16,391 nt of DNA. Source: Chloroflexota bacterium. Its GTDB lineage: Bacteria > Chloroflexota > Chloroflexia > Chloroflexales > Kallotenuaceae. This document shows positions 1 through 7,164 of this stretch, one piece after another. How positions within the stretch are numbered: position 1 is the stretch's first letter; the number at the start of each line of letters is the position of its first letter. The translations under genes were made by a program, and so were the position numbers. Below the pieces are notes generated by a model. It was given only the letters and a program-made list of their open reading frames with translations. It was not told the DNA's origin and did no database searches. The DNA lies in assembly GCA_019240175.1 (NCBI GenBank), contig JAFAYS010000956.1:1-16391 (forward strand). The letters run 5' to 3'.

Positions 1-1005
1 CAGCCCGACCTGAAAAGCAATGACGCGCGGCGCTGGCAAAACGAGCCGCATCTACGCGTCTCGCTCGGCTATCTGCGCGAGATTTTTGCTTATCTCGCCA
101 AGCACAATATCACGATGTATCGCATGTCGTCGGATATCGCGCCGTACGTAACGCATCCCGACATGCCGCAGTTTCACGGTCAGATCAAAGAGTGCAGCCT
201 TGAGCTACGCGAGCTCGGTCAGCTGGCTAAAGCGCAGGGCCTGCGGCTTTCGTTTCATCCCTCGCAGTTTGTGATTTTGAACAGTCCGGATCGGGCGCTG
301 GTGGACAAAAGCATCTGGGATCTTGAGGCGCAGGCCGAGATGCTGGACTGCATGGAGCTGGGGCCGGAGGCGGTGCTGATTATTCATGCCGGCGGCACCT
401 ACGGCGATCGCGAGAGCGGCTGCCAGCGCTGGGTCGAGACGTATCACCGCTTGCCGGAGCCGGTGCGCCGCCGTCTGGTGCTGGAAAACGACGATATTCG
501 CTACAGCGCGGCCAACGTCCTATCGATTCACGAGCAGACCGGCGTGCCGCTGATCTTCGATTACCAGCACTACTGGTGCAACAATCCCGAGGGCCTGGAG
601 CTACGCCCGACAGTTGAGCGCTTCATTCGATCCTGGCCGGCGGGCGTGCGGCCCAAGATTCACTTCTCGTCGCCGCGCACCGAGATGCGCGAGATCAAGC
701 GCAAGAATCGCAAGACCGGCAAAAACGAGACTGTGCTTCAGCAGCCAATCTGGACCGGCCACGCCGACTTTTTGAATCCGTTCGAGTTCATCACCTTCAT
801 GCGCATGGCCCACGATCTAGAGTTCGACGTGATGCTGGAGTCGAAGTCCAAAGATCTGTCACTGCTGCGCATTCGCCGCGATCTGGCACGCTATGCGCCG
901 GATGTCGCGGCGCGCTTCGGGCTGGACACACAGCCGATCGCCAGCGATGGCGAGGAGCGTGAAGAAGATCTGCTGGAAGCGGCGGCAGGCGAGGTCGATC
1001 AGTAG
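1..1005 (+). CDS. uvsE: UV damage endonuclease UvsE/UVDE, 5' end cut by the window
   Basis: UvsE nicks DNA immediately 5' of UV photoproducts and some other lesions, starting an alternative excision repair pathway. The reading frame is open from base 1, so the first ATG at 115 is internal; 334 residues are visible and about 30 N-terminal residues of the TIM barrel are missing. The family's metal-site motifs appear in order: YRMSSDIAP, FHPSQF, IIHAGG, the Glu of LENDD, the Asp and His of DYQHY, K-x-H in PKIHFSS (the Lys matches the modified active-site lysine known for Thermus UVDE), the His of TGHADF and the Glu of MLESKSKD. The last 40 or so residues form an acidic tail beyond the barrel. 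The glycosylase gene follows after 17 bases, so the two repair genes are probably co-transcribed. Family assignment is secure. Confidence 0.95.
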   Translation, partial: QPDLKSNDARRWQNEPHLRVSLGYLREIFAYLAKHNITMYRMSSDIAPYVTHPDMPQFHGQIKECSLELRELGQLAKAQGLRLSFHPSQFVILNSPDRALVDKSIWDLEAQAEMLDCMELGPEAVLIIHAGGTYGDRESGCQRWVETYHRLPEPVRRRLVLENDDIRYSAANVLSIHEQTGVPLIFDYQHYWCNNPEGLELRPTVERFIRSWPAGVRPKIHFSSPRTEMREIKRKNRKTGKNETVLQQPIWTGHADFLNPFEFITFMRMAHDLEFDVMLESKSKDLSLLRIRRDLARYAPDVAARFGLDTQPIASDGEEREEDLLEAAAGEVDQ

Positions 1006-1022
1006 GCGGAGGATGAGCGCGG

Positions 1023-1655
1023 ATGACCGACGAGCGAACAATTGCCATGGAGCGACTGCGCGAGCAGGGCCTGGGCTGCACCCGCTGCGATCTGCATCTT
1101 TCGGGCACGCACGTGGTGTGGGGCGAGGGCGATCTGCACGCGCAGGTGATGCTGATCGGGCAGGGACCAGGCGAGCAAGAGGCCAAAGCCGGGCGACCTT
1201 TCGTCGGTCCCTCGGGCGAGGTGCTCAACGAGTGGCTGGCAACCACGGGGATCGATCGCTCGAAGCTTTGGATCAGCAACACGATCAAACACTGGGCTAC
1301 ATCGCTCAACGAGCGCGGACGACGAGTCAACCGCACGCCCAAAACCAGCGAAGTGCAGGCCTGTCGCATATGGATCGAGGGCGAGCTGACGATCGTTGCG
1401 CCCAAGATTCTGGTCTGCATCGGCGCACCCTCGGCTCAGGCGATCATCGACAAAAAATTCAAGATCACCGAGTCGCGCGGCCAGTGGTTCAAAGGACCCA
1501 ACGACGAGGATGTAATCGCCACGTTTCATCCTTCGTATCTCATTCGTCTGCGCGCCGCCGACGTGGCTGCCTACGATGCCGCCTGGGCGCAGGTGCTGGA
1601 TGATTTTCGCGCGGTGGCGGAGCGCGCCGGTGAGCTTAATATTGATCTTAATTGA
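1023..1655 (+). CDS. UdgX-like / family 4-type Fe-S uracil-DNA glycosylase with altered active-site residues
   Basis: This is a uracil-DNA glycosylase superfamily protein of 210 residues that would remove uracil from DNA or bind it there. Visible features are an N-terminal CxxC (C19, C22), motif A GQGPGEQE at 46-53 followed by GRPFVGPSG, a KH pair at 89-90, an arginine-rich loop (GRRVNRTP, 99-106), C114, and motif B HPSYL at 169-173. The KH where family 4 enzymes have KC, and the extra loop, are hallmarks of UdgX, which traps uracil covalently through the His of its KRRIH loop. Here that His aligns with N103, and the motif-A Glu of UdgX (GEQPG) and family 4 (GEAPG) aligns with Q47. It may therefore be a non-suicidal glycosylase or a binding protein. 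GGAGG at 1008-1012 supports the start, and it lies 17 bases after uvsE. The superfamily is certain; the activity is not. Confidence 0.9.
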   Translation: MTDERTIAMERLREQGLGCTRCDLHLSGTHVVWGEGDLHAQVMLIGQGPGEQEAKAGRPFVGPSGEVLNEWLATTGIDRSKLWISNTIKHWATSLNERGRRVNRTPKTSEVQACRIWIEGELTIVAPKILVCIGAPSAQAIIDKKFKITESRGQWFKGPNDEDVIATFHPSYLIRLRAADVAAYDAAWAQVLDDFRAVAERAGELNIDLN

Positions 1656-1657
1656 GG

Positions 1658-1671
1658 CCCTAACCCCTAAC
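1658..1671. repeat. Two CCCTAAC units of an intergenic repeat
   Basis: Two exact 7-base units (CCCTAAC) are followed by CCCTTCCCC, just after the glycosylase stop. I recall CCCTAACCCC-type strings as common dispersed intergenic repeats in Chloroflexia genomes. A small GC hairpin follows (GGCGG at 1688-1692 with CCGCC at 1697-1701). No function can be assigned. Confidence 0.55.
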
Positions 1672-1722
1672 CCCTTCCCCGAGCGTCGGCGGGCTTCCGC
1701 CTCCGCCGCGGCAAGCGAGGGG

Positions 1723-1746
1723 AAAACAGGCACTGTTTTATTTTTT
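1723..1746 (+). terminator. Possible intrinsic terminator after the repair operon
   Basis: AAAACAG (1723-1729) and CTGTTTT (1733-1739) form a perfect 7-bp stem with a 3-base loop, followed by A and six T. The stem is AT-rich and so weak, but its position after the glycosylase gene and the T run fit a terminator. Confidence 0.45.
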
Positions 1747-1775
1747 GTTCCTTTGTTCTTTTGTTCCTTTGTTCT
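1744..1775. repeat. Four tandem copies of an 8-bp unit, TTTGTTC(C/T)
   Basis: Four consecutive 8-base units alternate between TTTGTTCC and TTTGTTCT without any other change. The same unit, in both orientations, builds the inverted repeat at 14070-14143, so this is a family of intergenic elements. It is not a CRISPR: there are no spacers. Confidence 0.8.
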
Positions 1776-1784
1776 GACGAATAT

Positions 1785-1799
1785 TGGCACACTACTTGC
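1785..1799 (+). promoter_or_regulatory. Sigma-54-like -24/-12 promoter upstream of the membrane peptide/PRC-barrel operon
   Basis: TGGCAC (1785-1790), five bases, then TTGC (1796-1799), preceded by T, agrees with the sigma-54 consensus TTGGCACG-N4-TTGC at all but one position. It lies 43 bases before the chosen start at 1842. No sigma-70 -10 box is seen at the right distance. Similar elements precede both GlsB-type genes. I cannot tell whether this organism has rpoN. Confidence 0.45.
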
Positions 1800-1841
1800 G
1801 TACTTGCTGCTGCCGACATGGTGAGAGAAAGGGTGACGCAG

Positions 1842-1976
1842 ATGCCTCGTTTAGAACAAAAGCGATCTAACACTGGCTTGTATGTACTACTGGTGCTGGT
1901 ATTGCTAATCGTCGCATTCTTGCTGCTGGAAATCACCGGCACGATCAACCTGATCGCGAATTTCGGTGCGGCATAA
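1842..1976 (+). CDS. 44-residue single-helix membrane peptide
   Basis: I do not recognise this small protein. It has a short, mostly polar basic N-terminus (residues 1-13), one strongly hydrophobic helix (about 14-33, rich in Leu and Val) and a short C-terminal tail ending NLIANFGAA, so it is probably a single-pass inner-membrane peptide. The start at 1842 is chosen because GAGAAAGGG (1825-1833) sits 8 bases upstream; an in-frame ATG at 1818 would add eight residues and has no such site. The PRC-barrel gene starts 11 bases after its stop behind a strong AAAGGAGG site, so the two form an operon under the -24/-12 element. It may anchor or accompany the PRC-barrel protein, but this rests on position only. 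Confidence 0.65.
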   Translation: MPRLEQKRSNTGLYVLLVLVLLIVAFLLLEITGTINLIANFGAA

Positions 1977-1987
1977 AGGAGGCCGAG

Positions 1988-3373
1988 ATGCGCAAAGGAA
2001 CCGATCTGATCGGCAAGCCGGTTGTAGCATTCGATACCGGTGAGCAGTTCGAACGCATCAAAGATTTATTATTCGATCAAGAAACTAATCAGCTGCTGGG
2101 ATTTTTGGTAGATGAAGGTGGCTGGTTCAGCAGTGCGCGCGTGCTGCCGTTACAAAATATCCAGACGATTGGCCCCGACGCCGTGATTGTCGCCGCCAAG
2201 AATACTGTGGTCAACGCGGCGCAGGTCCCGGCGATCCAGCGGCTGCTTGAGCGCAACAATGTGCTCAAAGGCACCAAGATCATGACCACCGATGGCCGCG
2301 ATCTTGGCACGCTGGCAGATCTCTACTTCAACGAGGAGACCGGCGCGGTCGAGGGCTACGAGGCATCCGGCGGCGTGTTTGCTGACGCTTACTCAGGCCG
2401 CTCGTTCATTCCAGCGCCGCACGCGATCAAGATCGGCGAGGATGTGGCGTTTGTGCCGCCCGAAACCGCCGATCTGATGGAAGAGCAGGTTGGCGGCCTC
2501 CGCGCTGCCGTCCAGGAAGCCGGCGACACACTGCAAGAAGCAACGGATCGTGCCTCGACCTCGCTCACGAACACCGCCGTCGATCCCACACAGCAAAAGA
2601 GCTATGTCGTCGGTAAGACGGTTCAGGAAGACGTCGTTGCGCCGGATGGAACCCTGCTGGTAGCAAGTGGCCAGACCGTGACACCGCTAGCGGCGGAAGA
2701 GGCGCAGCGGCAGGGCGTGCTGGACCGGCTCTACCATGCGACCGGTGGCAGCTTAACCGCAGGCTTCAGCCAGGCGATTGGCGGCGCAGTAGCGACCAAC
2801 AGTGTTGAGCAGTCGCGCGGACGGCGAGTCCAGCACGCGATACGGACCAACGAGGGCGTAATTATTGCTGCTCCTGGTCAAATCGTCACCGAGCAGGTGA
2901 TCAATCGCGCGCGGACCTATCACAAAGAGGCGGAGCTGCTGGATGCCGTAGGCATATCCCGAGCAGAGGCCGCGCGAGCACAGGCGAGCGCCGCGACCAC
3001 CTCGGCAGGCGAGCGCATCCAGCAAGGAGCGACGCAGGCGCAGGTCGAGGCCGGCAACCTGTGGGATCGTGTCAAATCGTCAGTCAGCAGTTTTACAGAG
3101 CGAACCGAGCAAGAAGCTCGCGAGCATCAGATCAAGAGCGCACTTGGCCGACCAGTTACCCGCGTCATCCTCGATCCTCAAGACAGAGTCATCCTGAATG
3201 TCGGTGAACTGATTACGCATCAAGCCATAGACACCGCGCGTCAGGCCGGAGTACTCGACATCTTGCTAAGCTCGGTGTATGATAAAGATCCCGAAATCGC
3301 GATGGACGAATTGCGAGCGCCGGAGCCTGGTGCAGCTTCGCTCGAAGAGCGAGAGCGAAACGCTGATTCCTAG
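1988..3373 (+). CDS. Tandem PRC-barrel protein with a coiled-coil region and three C-terminal repeats
   Basis: This is a 461-residue cytoplasmic-looking protein with no signal peptide or membrane helix. Residues 1-75 and 92-160 are two PRC-barrel-like domains (GKPVVAFDTGEQF and LGTLADLYFNEETG are typical), a small beta-barrel found in photosynthetic reaction-centre H subunits, RimM and many stress proteins. Residues 161-195 look helical. Three copies of a motif of about 43 residues follow at 209-250, 278-320 and 387-430, with pattern G-(K/R)-x-V-...-D/N-x-(G/R)-x-(L/V)-(L/I)-...-G-(Q/E)-x-(V/I)-T-...-A-...-L. A helical Ala/Gln/Glu-rich segment (about 324-382) separates copies two and three. 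The start has an excellent ribosome binding site. The architecture suggests a scaffold or envelope-stress protein, but its ligand is unknown. Confidence 0.85.
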   Translation: MRKGTDLIGKPVVAFDTGEQFERIKDLLFDQETNQLLGFLVDEGGWFSSARVLPLQNIQTIGPDAVIVAAKNTVVNAAQVPAIQRLLERNNVLKGTKIMTTDGRDLGTLADLYFNEETGAVEGYEASGGVFADAYSGRSFIPAPHAIKIGEDVAFVPPETADLMEEQVGGLRAAVQEAGDTLQEATDRASTSLTNTAVDPTQQKSYVVGKTVQEDVVAPDGTLLVASGQTVTPLAAEEAQRQGVLDRLYHATGGSLTAGFSQAIGGAVATNSVEQSRGRRVQHAIRTNEGVIIAAPGQIVTEQVINRARTYHKEAELLDAVGISRAEAARAQASAATTSAGERIQQGATQAQVEAGNLWDRVKSSVSSFTERTEQEAREHQIKSALGRPVTRVILDPQDRVILNVGELITHQAIDTARQAGVLDILLSSVYDKDPEIAMDELRAPEPGAASLEERERNADS

Positions 3374-3387
3374 CAACACCGTCGTGC

Positions 3388-3413
3388 GGCTGGCCCTTCC
3401 CCTGGGGCCGGCC
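3388..3413 (+). terminator. GC-rich hairpin after the PRC-barrel gene
   Basis: GGCTGGCCC (3388-3396) pairs with GGGCCGGCC (3405-3413) with one G-U pair in RNA. No T run follows, so it is only a possible terminator. The rest of 3374-3548 shows no gene and no convincing promoter. Confidence 0.3.
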
Positions 3414-3548
3414 ACATTCCAATCGAGATAGCCCACCAGCATAGGGTAGATCGGCACACCAATGGCGTTGTGCTCGTATTCAATTACAGTCTGCTGCTGA
3501 ATCGCCGGCGCGCCGTGCACCGTGGTTAGCAGCCCTTGGGAGATCATC

Positions 3549-3980
3549 ATGCCCGTTCAGAAAGCTCAACCGCCAGTCCAGACGCAACGCACACGTATCC
3601 TGATCGTCGATGACCAGCGTGAACTCGCCGATATGCTCTCGAACGTGCTGATCGACGAAGGCTACGATGTGACAGTATGCAGCGATGGTCGTGAGGCGAT
3701 CCGCTGTGTAAAAGACGTGCAGCCCGCTGCGCTGATCCTCGACATTATGATGCCGGAGACCGACGGCTTTGAAGTTTTGCGCCAGCTGCGCAGCGATCCG
3801 TCCGGACGCCGCCTGCCGGTCGTGCTGATGAGCGCCGCCTGGCGTGCCAACGAAAAGCAGCGCCAGATCGGCACGACGATGGATATTGCGCCAACGGTAG
3901 TGCTGCCCAAACCGTTCGAGCTGGCCGAGCTCGATCGCTGCCTGCGCCAGCTCGGGGTATCCGCGCAACAGGTCGCCTAA
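3549..3980 (+). CDS. Single-domain response regulator (receiver only)
   Basis: This is a 143-residue CheY-like receiver with no output domain. The acidic pocket D21-D22, phosphoacceptor D65 (in LDIMMPETDG), switch Ser S95 and K121-P122 are all present, so it should be phosphorylated by a histidine kinase and act through protein contacts. The first 15 residues are a short polar extension. GGGAG at 3538-3542 fixes the start at 3549; an upstream in-frame ATG at 3522 is less likely. It has no adjacent kinase. The next gene downstream is another lone receiver with its own promoter. The soluble hybrid-free kinase at 8049-10076 is the only kinase in the window and a possible partner, though nothing in the sequence proves the pairing. 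Confidence 0.9.
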   Translation: MPVQKAQPPVQTQRTRILIVDDQRELADMLSNVLIDEGYDVTVCSDGREAIRCVKDVQPAALILDIMMPETDGFEVLRQLRSDPSGRRLPVVLMSAAWRANEKQRQIGTTMDIAPTVVLPKPFELAELDRCLRQLGVSAQQVA

Positions 3981-4067
3981 AACCCACGACTTTGTTGGCA
4001 TTCTCCCCCACCAATGTTCGAGCGAGCCCCGGCATATGTGCTGTGATGGGCGTACATCGCGTACCGC

Positions 4068-4096
4068 TTTACAGCCGGCGTGCATTCTGCTATAGT
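4068..4096 (+). promoter_or_regulatory. Sigma-70-type promoter of the second response regulator
   Basis: TTTACA (4068-4073), 17 bases, then TATAGT (4091-4096) preceded by TGC (extended -10). This is the best vegetative promoter in the window and lies about 60 bases before the start at 4157. CCAGG-AG-CCTGG forms a small hairpin in the leader just before the ribosome binding site. Confidence 0.7.
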
Positions 4097-4156
4097 TGGG
4101 CGTAAGGAACCCCCTTACTATTCTCCCCCGCCAGGAGCCTGGAAGGAGAAACCACG

Positions 4157-4576
4157 ATGAGCCCAACCATTTTAGTCTTAGATGACGATGCTGTGATCCG
4201 GGATTTGATCAGCGAAGTGTTGCAGGATGAAGGCTTTCAGGTTGTGGCGGCAGAAAGCTTAGCGGAGATGCTGAAGGTCGCGCCCAAGCACGCCGATCTC
4301 CTGATCACCGATTTTTGGATCAACTTTCAAGCTCTTGGCCTGCGGGCAATCGAACAGATGCGCCAGGCCACGCGCGCCGATCTGCCGGCGATCATTTGCA
4401 CCGCCGCGCTCAAAGAGAGCGAAGACCACAAAGCGGAGATCGCGCAGCTTGGCGCGTATCTGCTGCTTAAGCCGTTCACCATCGACGAGTTTCTGGATCT
4501 GGTCAACCGGGCGCTCAAGCCCGCTGTGCCGGATCGTCCACAGGCCGCGCTCCAAGTGCGGGCCGCCTGGGCCTAA
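4157..4576 (+). CDS. Single-domain response regulator with an atypical phosphorylation loop
   Basis: This is a 139-residue receiver-only protein. D9-D10-D11, phosphoacceptor D52, T82 and K105-P106 are in place, so phosphorylation is plausible. The loop after D52 is unusual: instead of the common D-x-x-M-P-x-x-(D/S)-G it reads DFWINFQALGL, lacking the Met-Pro pair, so partner recognition may differ. The last 25 residues (after about 115) are an Ala/Pro-rich tail. A strong AAGGAGA site (4143-4149) supports the start and a clear promoter lies upstream, so it is transcribed independently of the receiver gene at 3549. It ends 11 bases from the convergent flippase gene. Confidence 0.9.
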   Translation: MSPTILVLDDDAVIRDLISEVLQDEGFQVVAAESLAEMLKVAPKHADLLITDFWINFQALGLRAIEQMRQATRADLPAIICTAALKESEDHKAEIAQLGAYLLLKPFTIDEFLDLVNRALKPAVPDRPQAALQVRAAWA

Positions 4577-4587
4577 TTCACCAGTTT

Positions 4588-6180
4588 CTAAGCTCGGCGT
4601 AGCACCCGTCTAGCCAGCCGGCGATCTTCTTCCTGCACCGCGCCGACCAACACGAGCAAGCCCCAGAACGCGAGCGGCCCAACAAGCACGCTCAGCGCGA
4701 CATGAACTTGCGCCGCCAGCAGCATACACAGTCCCATGCCGAGCGCCGCAAGCGCTGGACGCCACGCCAGCCGCCACAGCGGCACCGGCTCGATCTCGGC
4801 GCGCAGTACCTTCCACAGTGGCAGAAACAGCACCACCTCTGAAAGCACGGTGGCCAGCGCTGCCGCCTGAATCCCAAAACGCCCCACAAACAGCAGATTG
4901 AACACCAGGTTGAAGATCGCGGCGGCGACAAACGACAGCGTGATCGTGCGCGGTCGGTCCAGCGCGATCAGCACATACTGCGTCATGCCGTTCACATAGC
5001 TCAGCGGCAGATACCAGATCAGCAGCGCCAGCGCGGGAGCGCCCAGCGGCACATGCTGCGCGCCGTAGATCGTGATCAGCCAGGGCGCAACAATCGTGGT
5101 GCCCATTGCGATCGGCAGAGCCAGCAGTAGCAGCAGCCGCACCAGATAGCTGTAGGCCCGCTGCAGCGCCGCGCGGTCGTTGGCGGCTTGGCGCGCAAAC
5201 ATGGGAAAGACCGCGTTGATCACGATCGGCGGGAGAATCTGGGTCAGGGTGAGATACTTGTAGGCCGCGTCGTAGGCCGGCAGATCGGTCGCGCGCACAG
5301 CTTTGATAATCGCCACGTCGAAGCGAAAAAAGACCGCCAACAGCAGACTATTGAGCATCAGCGGCCAGCCGGCACGCAGCATCGTCACCGCCAGCGCCCG
5401 GTCGAAGCGAATACCGGGCCAGCCCCAGTTGCGGCGCAACAAGATCGCAAACATGGCAGCGCCCGCGATGGAGGCCAGCAGCGCCGCCCAGGCCACGCCC
5501 AGCACGCCCCAGCCCAGCACCAGCGCGCCAGTCTTGAGCAGCGCGCTAACAATGTTGGTCATCAGATTGACCACCGCCGGCACAATCGGGCGCTCGGTTG
5601 CCAGAAAAAGCGCCGTCACCGCTGCGCTTAGCGCGCCAGGTAAGACCGTGGCTGCCAGGATCAGCATCAGCCACAGGCCCTCACGATTGAAGCCGTACGC
5701 AATCAGACCCGCCTGCTGTAAGCCGTTGTAGCTTTGCACGATCAGCAGGCTAACCGGAATCACCAGCGCCGCCAGGCCAAAGCGCAGCAGCAGCGCCGTG
5801 CCAAAGGTGCGCTGGATCGCCTCGGTGTCGCGGGCAACCTCACGCGTCAGGTAGATGTTCAGGCCCCACTCGGCGATCGTCGCCAGCAGCAGCGTGGTGA
5901 TAAACGCGGCAAAGATAAAATCACTGATCGCGGCGTCAAGCAGCAGGCGGTACAGGATCAGGCCGAAGACCAGGTTGATCGCCTGATTGATCAACTGGAT
6001 CGCGAAGGGCACGGCGCTGTTTTGCAGCAGCCGCACCACCTGATCCTGCGCGGGACTAACCTGACGTCGGCGCACCAGCAGCAGCGCCACGGGGACGGCC
6101 AGCGCCAGCAGCACCAGCCCAGCGACAAATACGGCGATCGCTGCCGCCAGTTTGGGCGAGATCGAAGCGGAAGCTGTCAC
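4588..6180 (-). CDS. Wzx-like polysaccharide/lipid-linked oligosaccharide flippase (MOP superfamily)
   Basis: This is a 530-residue integral membrane protein with about 13-15 hydrophobic segments, of the polysaccharide biosynthesis (RfbX/Wzx) branch of the MOP exporters, which move lipid-linked saccharides across the cytoplasmic membrane. Typical traits are the segment FAIQLINQAINLVFG near the start of the core, EWGLNIYLTREVAR (108-121 approx.) and the repeated helix-pair pattern. Residues 1-40 add an extra N-terminal helix ending in a basic RRR patch before the core, which is not usual for the family. The start is GTG (6180-6178), only 3 bases after the mtnP stop, with GGCGGAG inside the mtnP end serving as ribosome binding site, so translation is probably coupled. 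No glycosyltransferases are nearby, so the substrate cannot be inferred. Confidence 0.85.
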   Translation of the reverse strand: MTASASISPKLAAAIAVFVAGLVLLALAVPVALLLVRRRQVSPAQDQVVRLLQNSAVPFAIQLINQAINLVFGLILYRLLLDAAISDFIFAAFITTLLLATIAEWGLNIYLTREVARDTEAIQRTFGTALLLRFGLAALVIPVSLLIVQSYNGLQQAGLIAYGFNREGLWLMLILAATVLPGALSAAVTALFLATERPIVPAVVNLMTNIVSALLKTGALVLGWGVLGVAWAALLASIAGAAMFAILLRRNWGWPGIRFDRALAVTMLRAGWPLMLNSLLLAVFFRFDVAIIKAVRATDLPAYDAAYKYLTLTQILPPIVINAVFPMFARQAANDRAALQRAYSYLVRLLLLLALPIAMGTTIVAPWLITIYGAQHVPLGAPALALLIWYLPLSYVNGMTQYVLIALDRPRTITLSFVAAAIFNLVFNLLFVGRFGIQAAALATVLSEVVLFLPLWKVLRAEIEPVPLWRLAWRPALAALGMGLCMLLAAQVHVALSVLVGPLAFWGLLVLVGAVQEEDRRLARRVLRRA

Positions 6181-6183
6181 AAA

Positions 6184-7053
6184 CTACTCCGCCACATACT
6201 TTCCGATCAGGAGCTGTAAACGCTCGCGGGTTTCCGACGGCACCAGATCCAGGCGCGTCATGATCGCGGTCTGGAGCGCGTTGCCACAAGCACAGGTGCG
6301 CTCGGCGGCCAGCATCGGCACCAGCGCAGCCACGACCGCCTGCGCATTTTTGACGTTCTGCTGCAACACCTGCACAACCGCCTCGACGGTCACGCTGTCA
6401 TGACCTGGATGCCAGCAATCGTAGTCGGTGACGAGCGCCAGCGTGGCATAGCAGATCTCGGCCTCGCGCGCCAGCTTGGCTTCGGGCAGCGCCGTCATGC
6501 CGATCAGATCGAAGCCGTTCTGGCGATGCAGCTCGGACTCGGCCAGCGTCGAGAACTGCGGGCCTTCCATCACACACAGCGTCCCACCATCGGCCACTTC
6601 CTGGCTGGTTGATCGAACCGCCTCACACACTGCCGCGCGCGTCTCGCCACAGAACGGCTTATCGAAGCCGACGTGCGCGACGATCCCGCCGCCGAAGAAG
6701 GTGAAAGGCCGCACGCCTTTGGTGCGATCGACCAGCTGATCGGGAACGACCATACGACCCGGCGGCAGTTCCTCGCGCAGGCTGCCGACCGCGCTAACCG
6801 AGATCAGGCGCTGGACGCCGAGCTGTTTAAAGGCGTGAATATTGGCGCGGCTGGGCACCTCGGTCGGCAGGAGCCGATGACCACGACCATGACGCGGCAA
6901 GAAGGCCAGCCGCTGGCCGGCAAGCGTGCCCAGAATAAAGTGATCGCTGGGGGCTCCAAAAGGCGTGTTGATCTCTAACTCCTCGCGATCGGTCAGGCCA
7001 GGCATATCGTACAGCCCACTCCCGCCGATCACCCCGATCGTCGCGTGTGCCAT
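6184..7053 (-). CDS. mtnP: S-methyl-5'-thioadenosine phosphorylase
   Basis: The enzyme splits methylthioadenosine with phosphate into adenine and methylthioribose-1-phosphate, the first step of methionine salvage and a way to clear the by-product of polyamine and quorum-signal synthesis. At 289 residues it has the normal length. The phosphate-binding GGSGLY (10-15), PRHGRGH, EGPQFST and the block MTALPEAKLAREAEICYA, followed by DYDCWH, are diagnostic; the Asp of DYDCW is the adenine-recognising residue that separates MTAP from guanosine/inosine phosphorylases. AGGAGGAG just upstream of the ATG at 7053 supports the start, and a TGC-TATACT promoter lies about 45 bases further up. The flippase follows at 3 bases. 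No other methionine salvage gene is visible here. Confidence 0.95.
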   Translation of the reverse strand: MAHATIGVIGGSGLYDMPGLTDREELEINTPFGAPSDHFILGTLAGQRLAFLPRHGRGHRLLPTEVPSRANIHAFKQLGVQRLISVSAVGSLREELPPGRMVVPDQLVDRTKGVRPFTFFGGGIVAHVGFDKPFCGETRAAVCEAVRSTSQEVADGGTLCVMEGPQFSTLAESELHRQNGFDLIGMTALPEAKLAREAEICYATLALVTDYDCWHPGHDSVTVEAVVQVLQQNVKNAQAVVAALVPMLAAERTCACGNALQTAIMTRLDLVPSETRERLQLLIGKYVAE

Positions 7054-7094
7054 GAACTCCTCCTATGCAGCGCGCCCATGCTGGCGCACAGCGC

Positions 7095-7103
7095 AGTATA
7101 GCA
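7095..7103 (-). promoter_or_regulatory. Extended -10 promoter of mtnP
   Basis: On the minus strand TGC precedes TATACT (7100 down to 7095), an extended -10 element with one mismatch to TATAAT. No good -35 box is visible, as is common for extended -10 promoters. It shares the 191-base divergent region with the plus-strand GlsB promoter. Confidence 0.5.
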
Positions 7104-7164
7104 TGGCTCAGGGAGTACTCCGCGAGCAACAAAAAAAGATACTCCGTCGTCGTAGAGGGGGTCT

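Noticed and set aside
1658..1671. CCCTAAC units as a telomere-like or replication-terminus signal
   Set aside because: Only two units, inside an intergenic spacer between ordinary genes; a dispersed bacterial repeat is the simpler reading.
1744..1775. TTTGTTCN array as a CRISPR
   Set aside because: Units are 8 bases and contiguous with no spacers, and no cas genes are present.
999..1790. Long minus-strand open frame (263 codons) opposite the glycosylase gene, with smaller ones at 797-1420 and 893-1603
   Set aside because: They lie antisense or out of frame to two clear repair genes, have Arg/Ser/Pro-rich shadow composition and no recognisable motif. The 3' repeat contributes the Lys/Thr/Glu/Gln start.
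3468..3490. TTGTGC ... TACAGT as a promoter for the first response regulator
   Set aside because: The spacer is only 11 bases, too short for a sigma-70 promoter, and no extended -10 is present.
5188..6219. Plus-strand open frames (5188-5631, 5303-5731, 5734-6219) opposite the flippase and mtnP
   Set aside because: Gln/Arg/His-rich composition typical of the antisense of a Leu/Ala-rich membrane protein; no ribosome binding site or family match.
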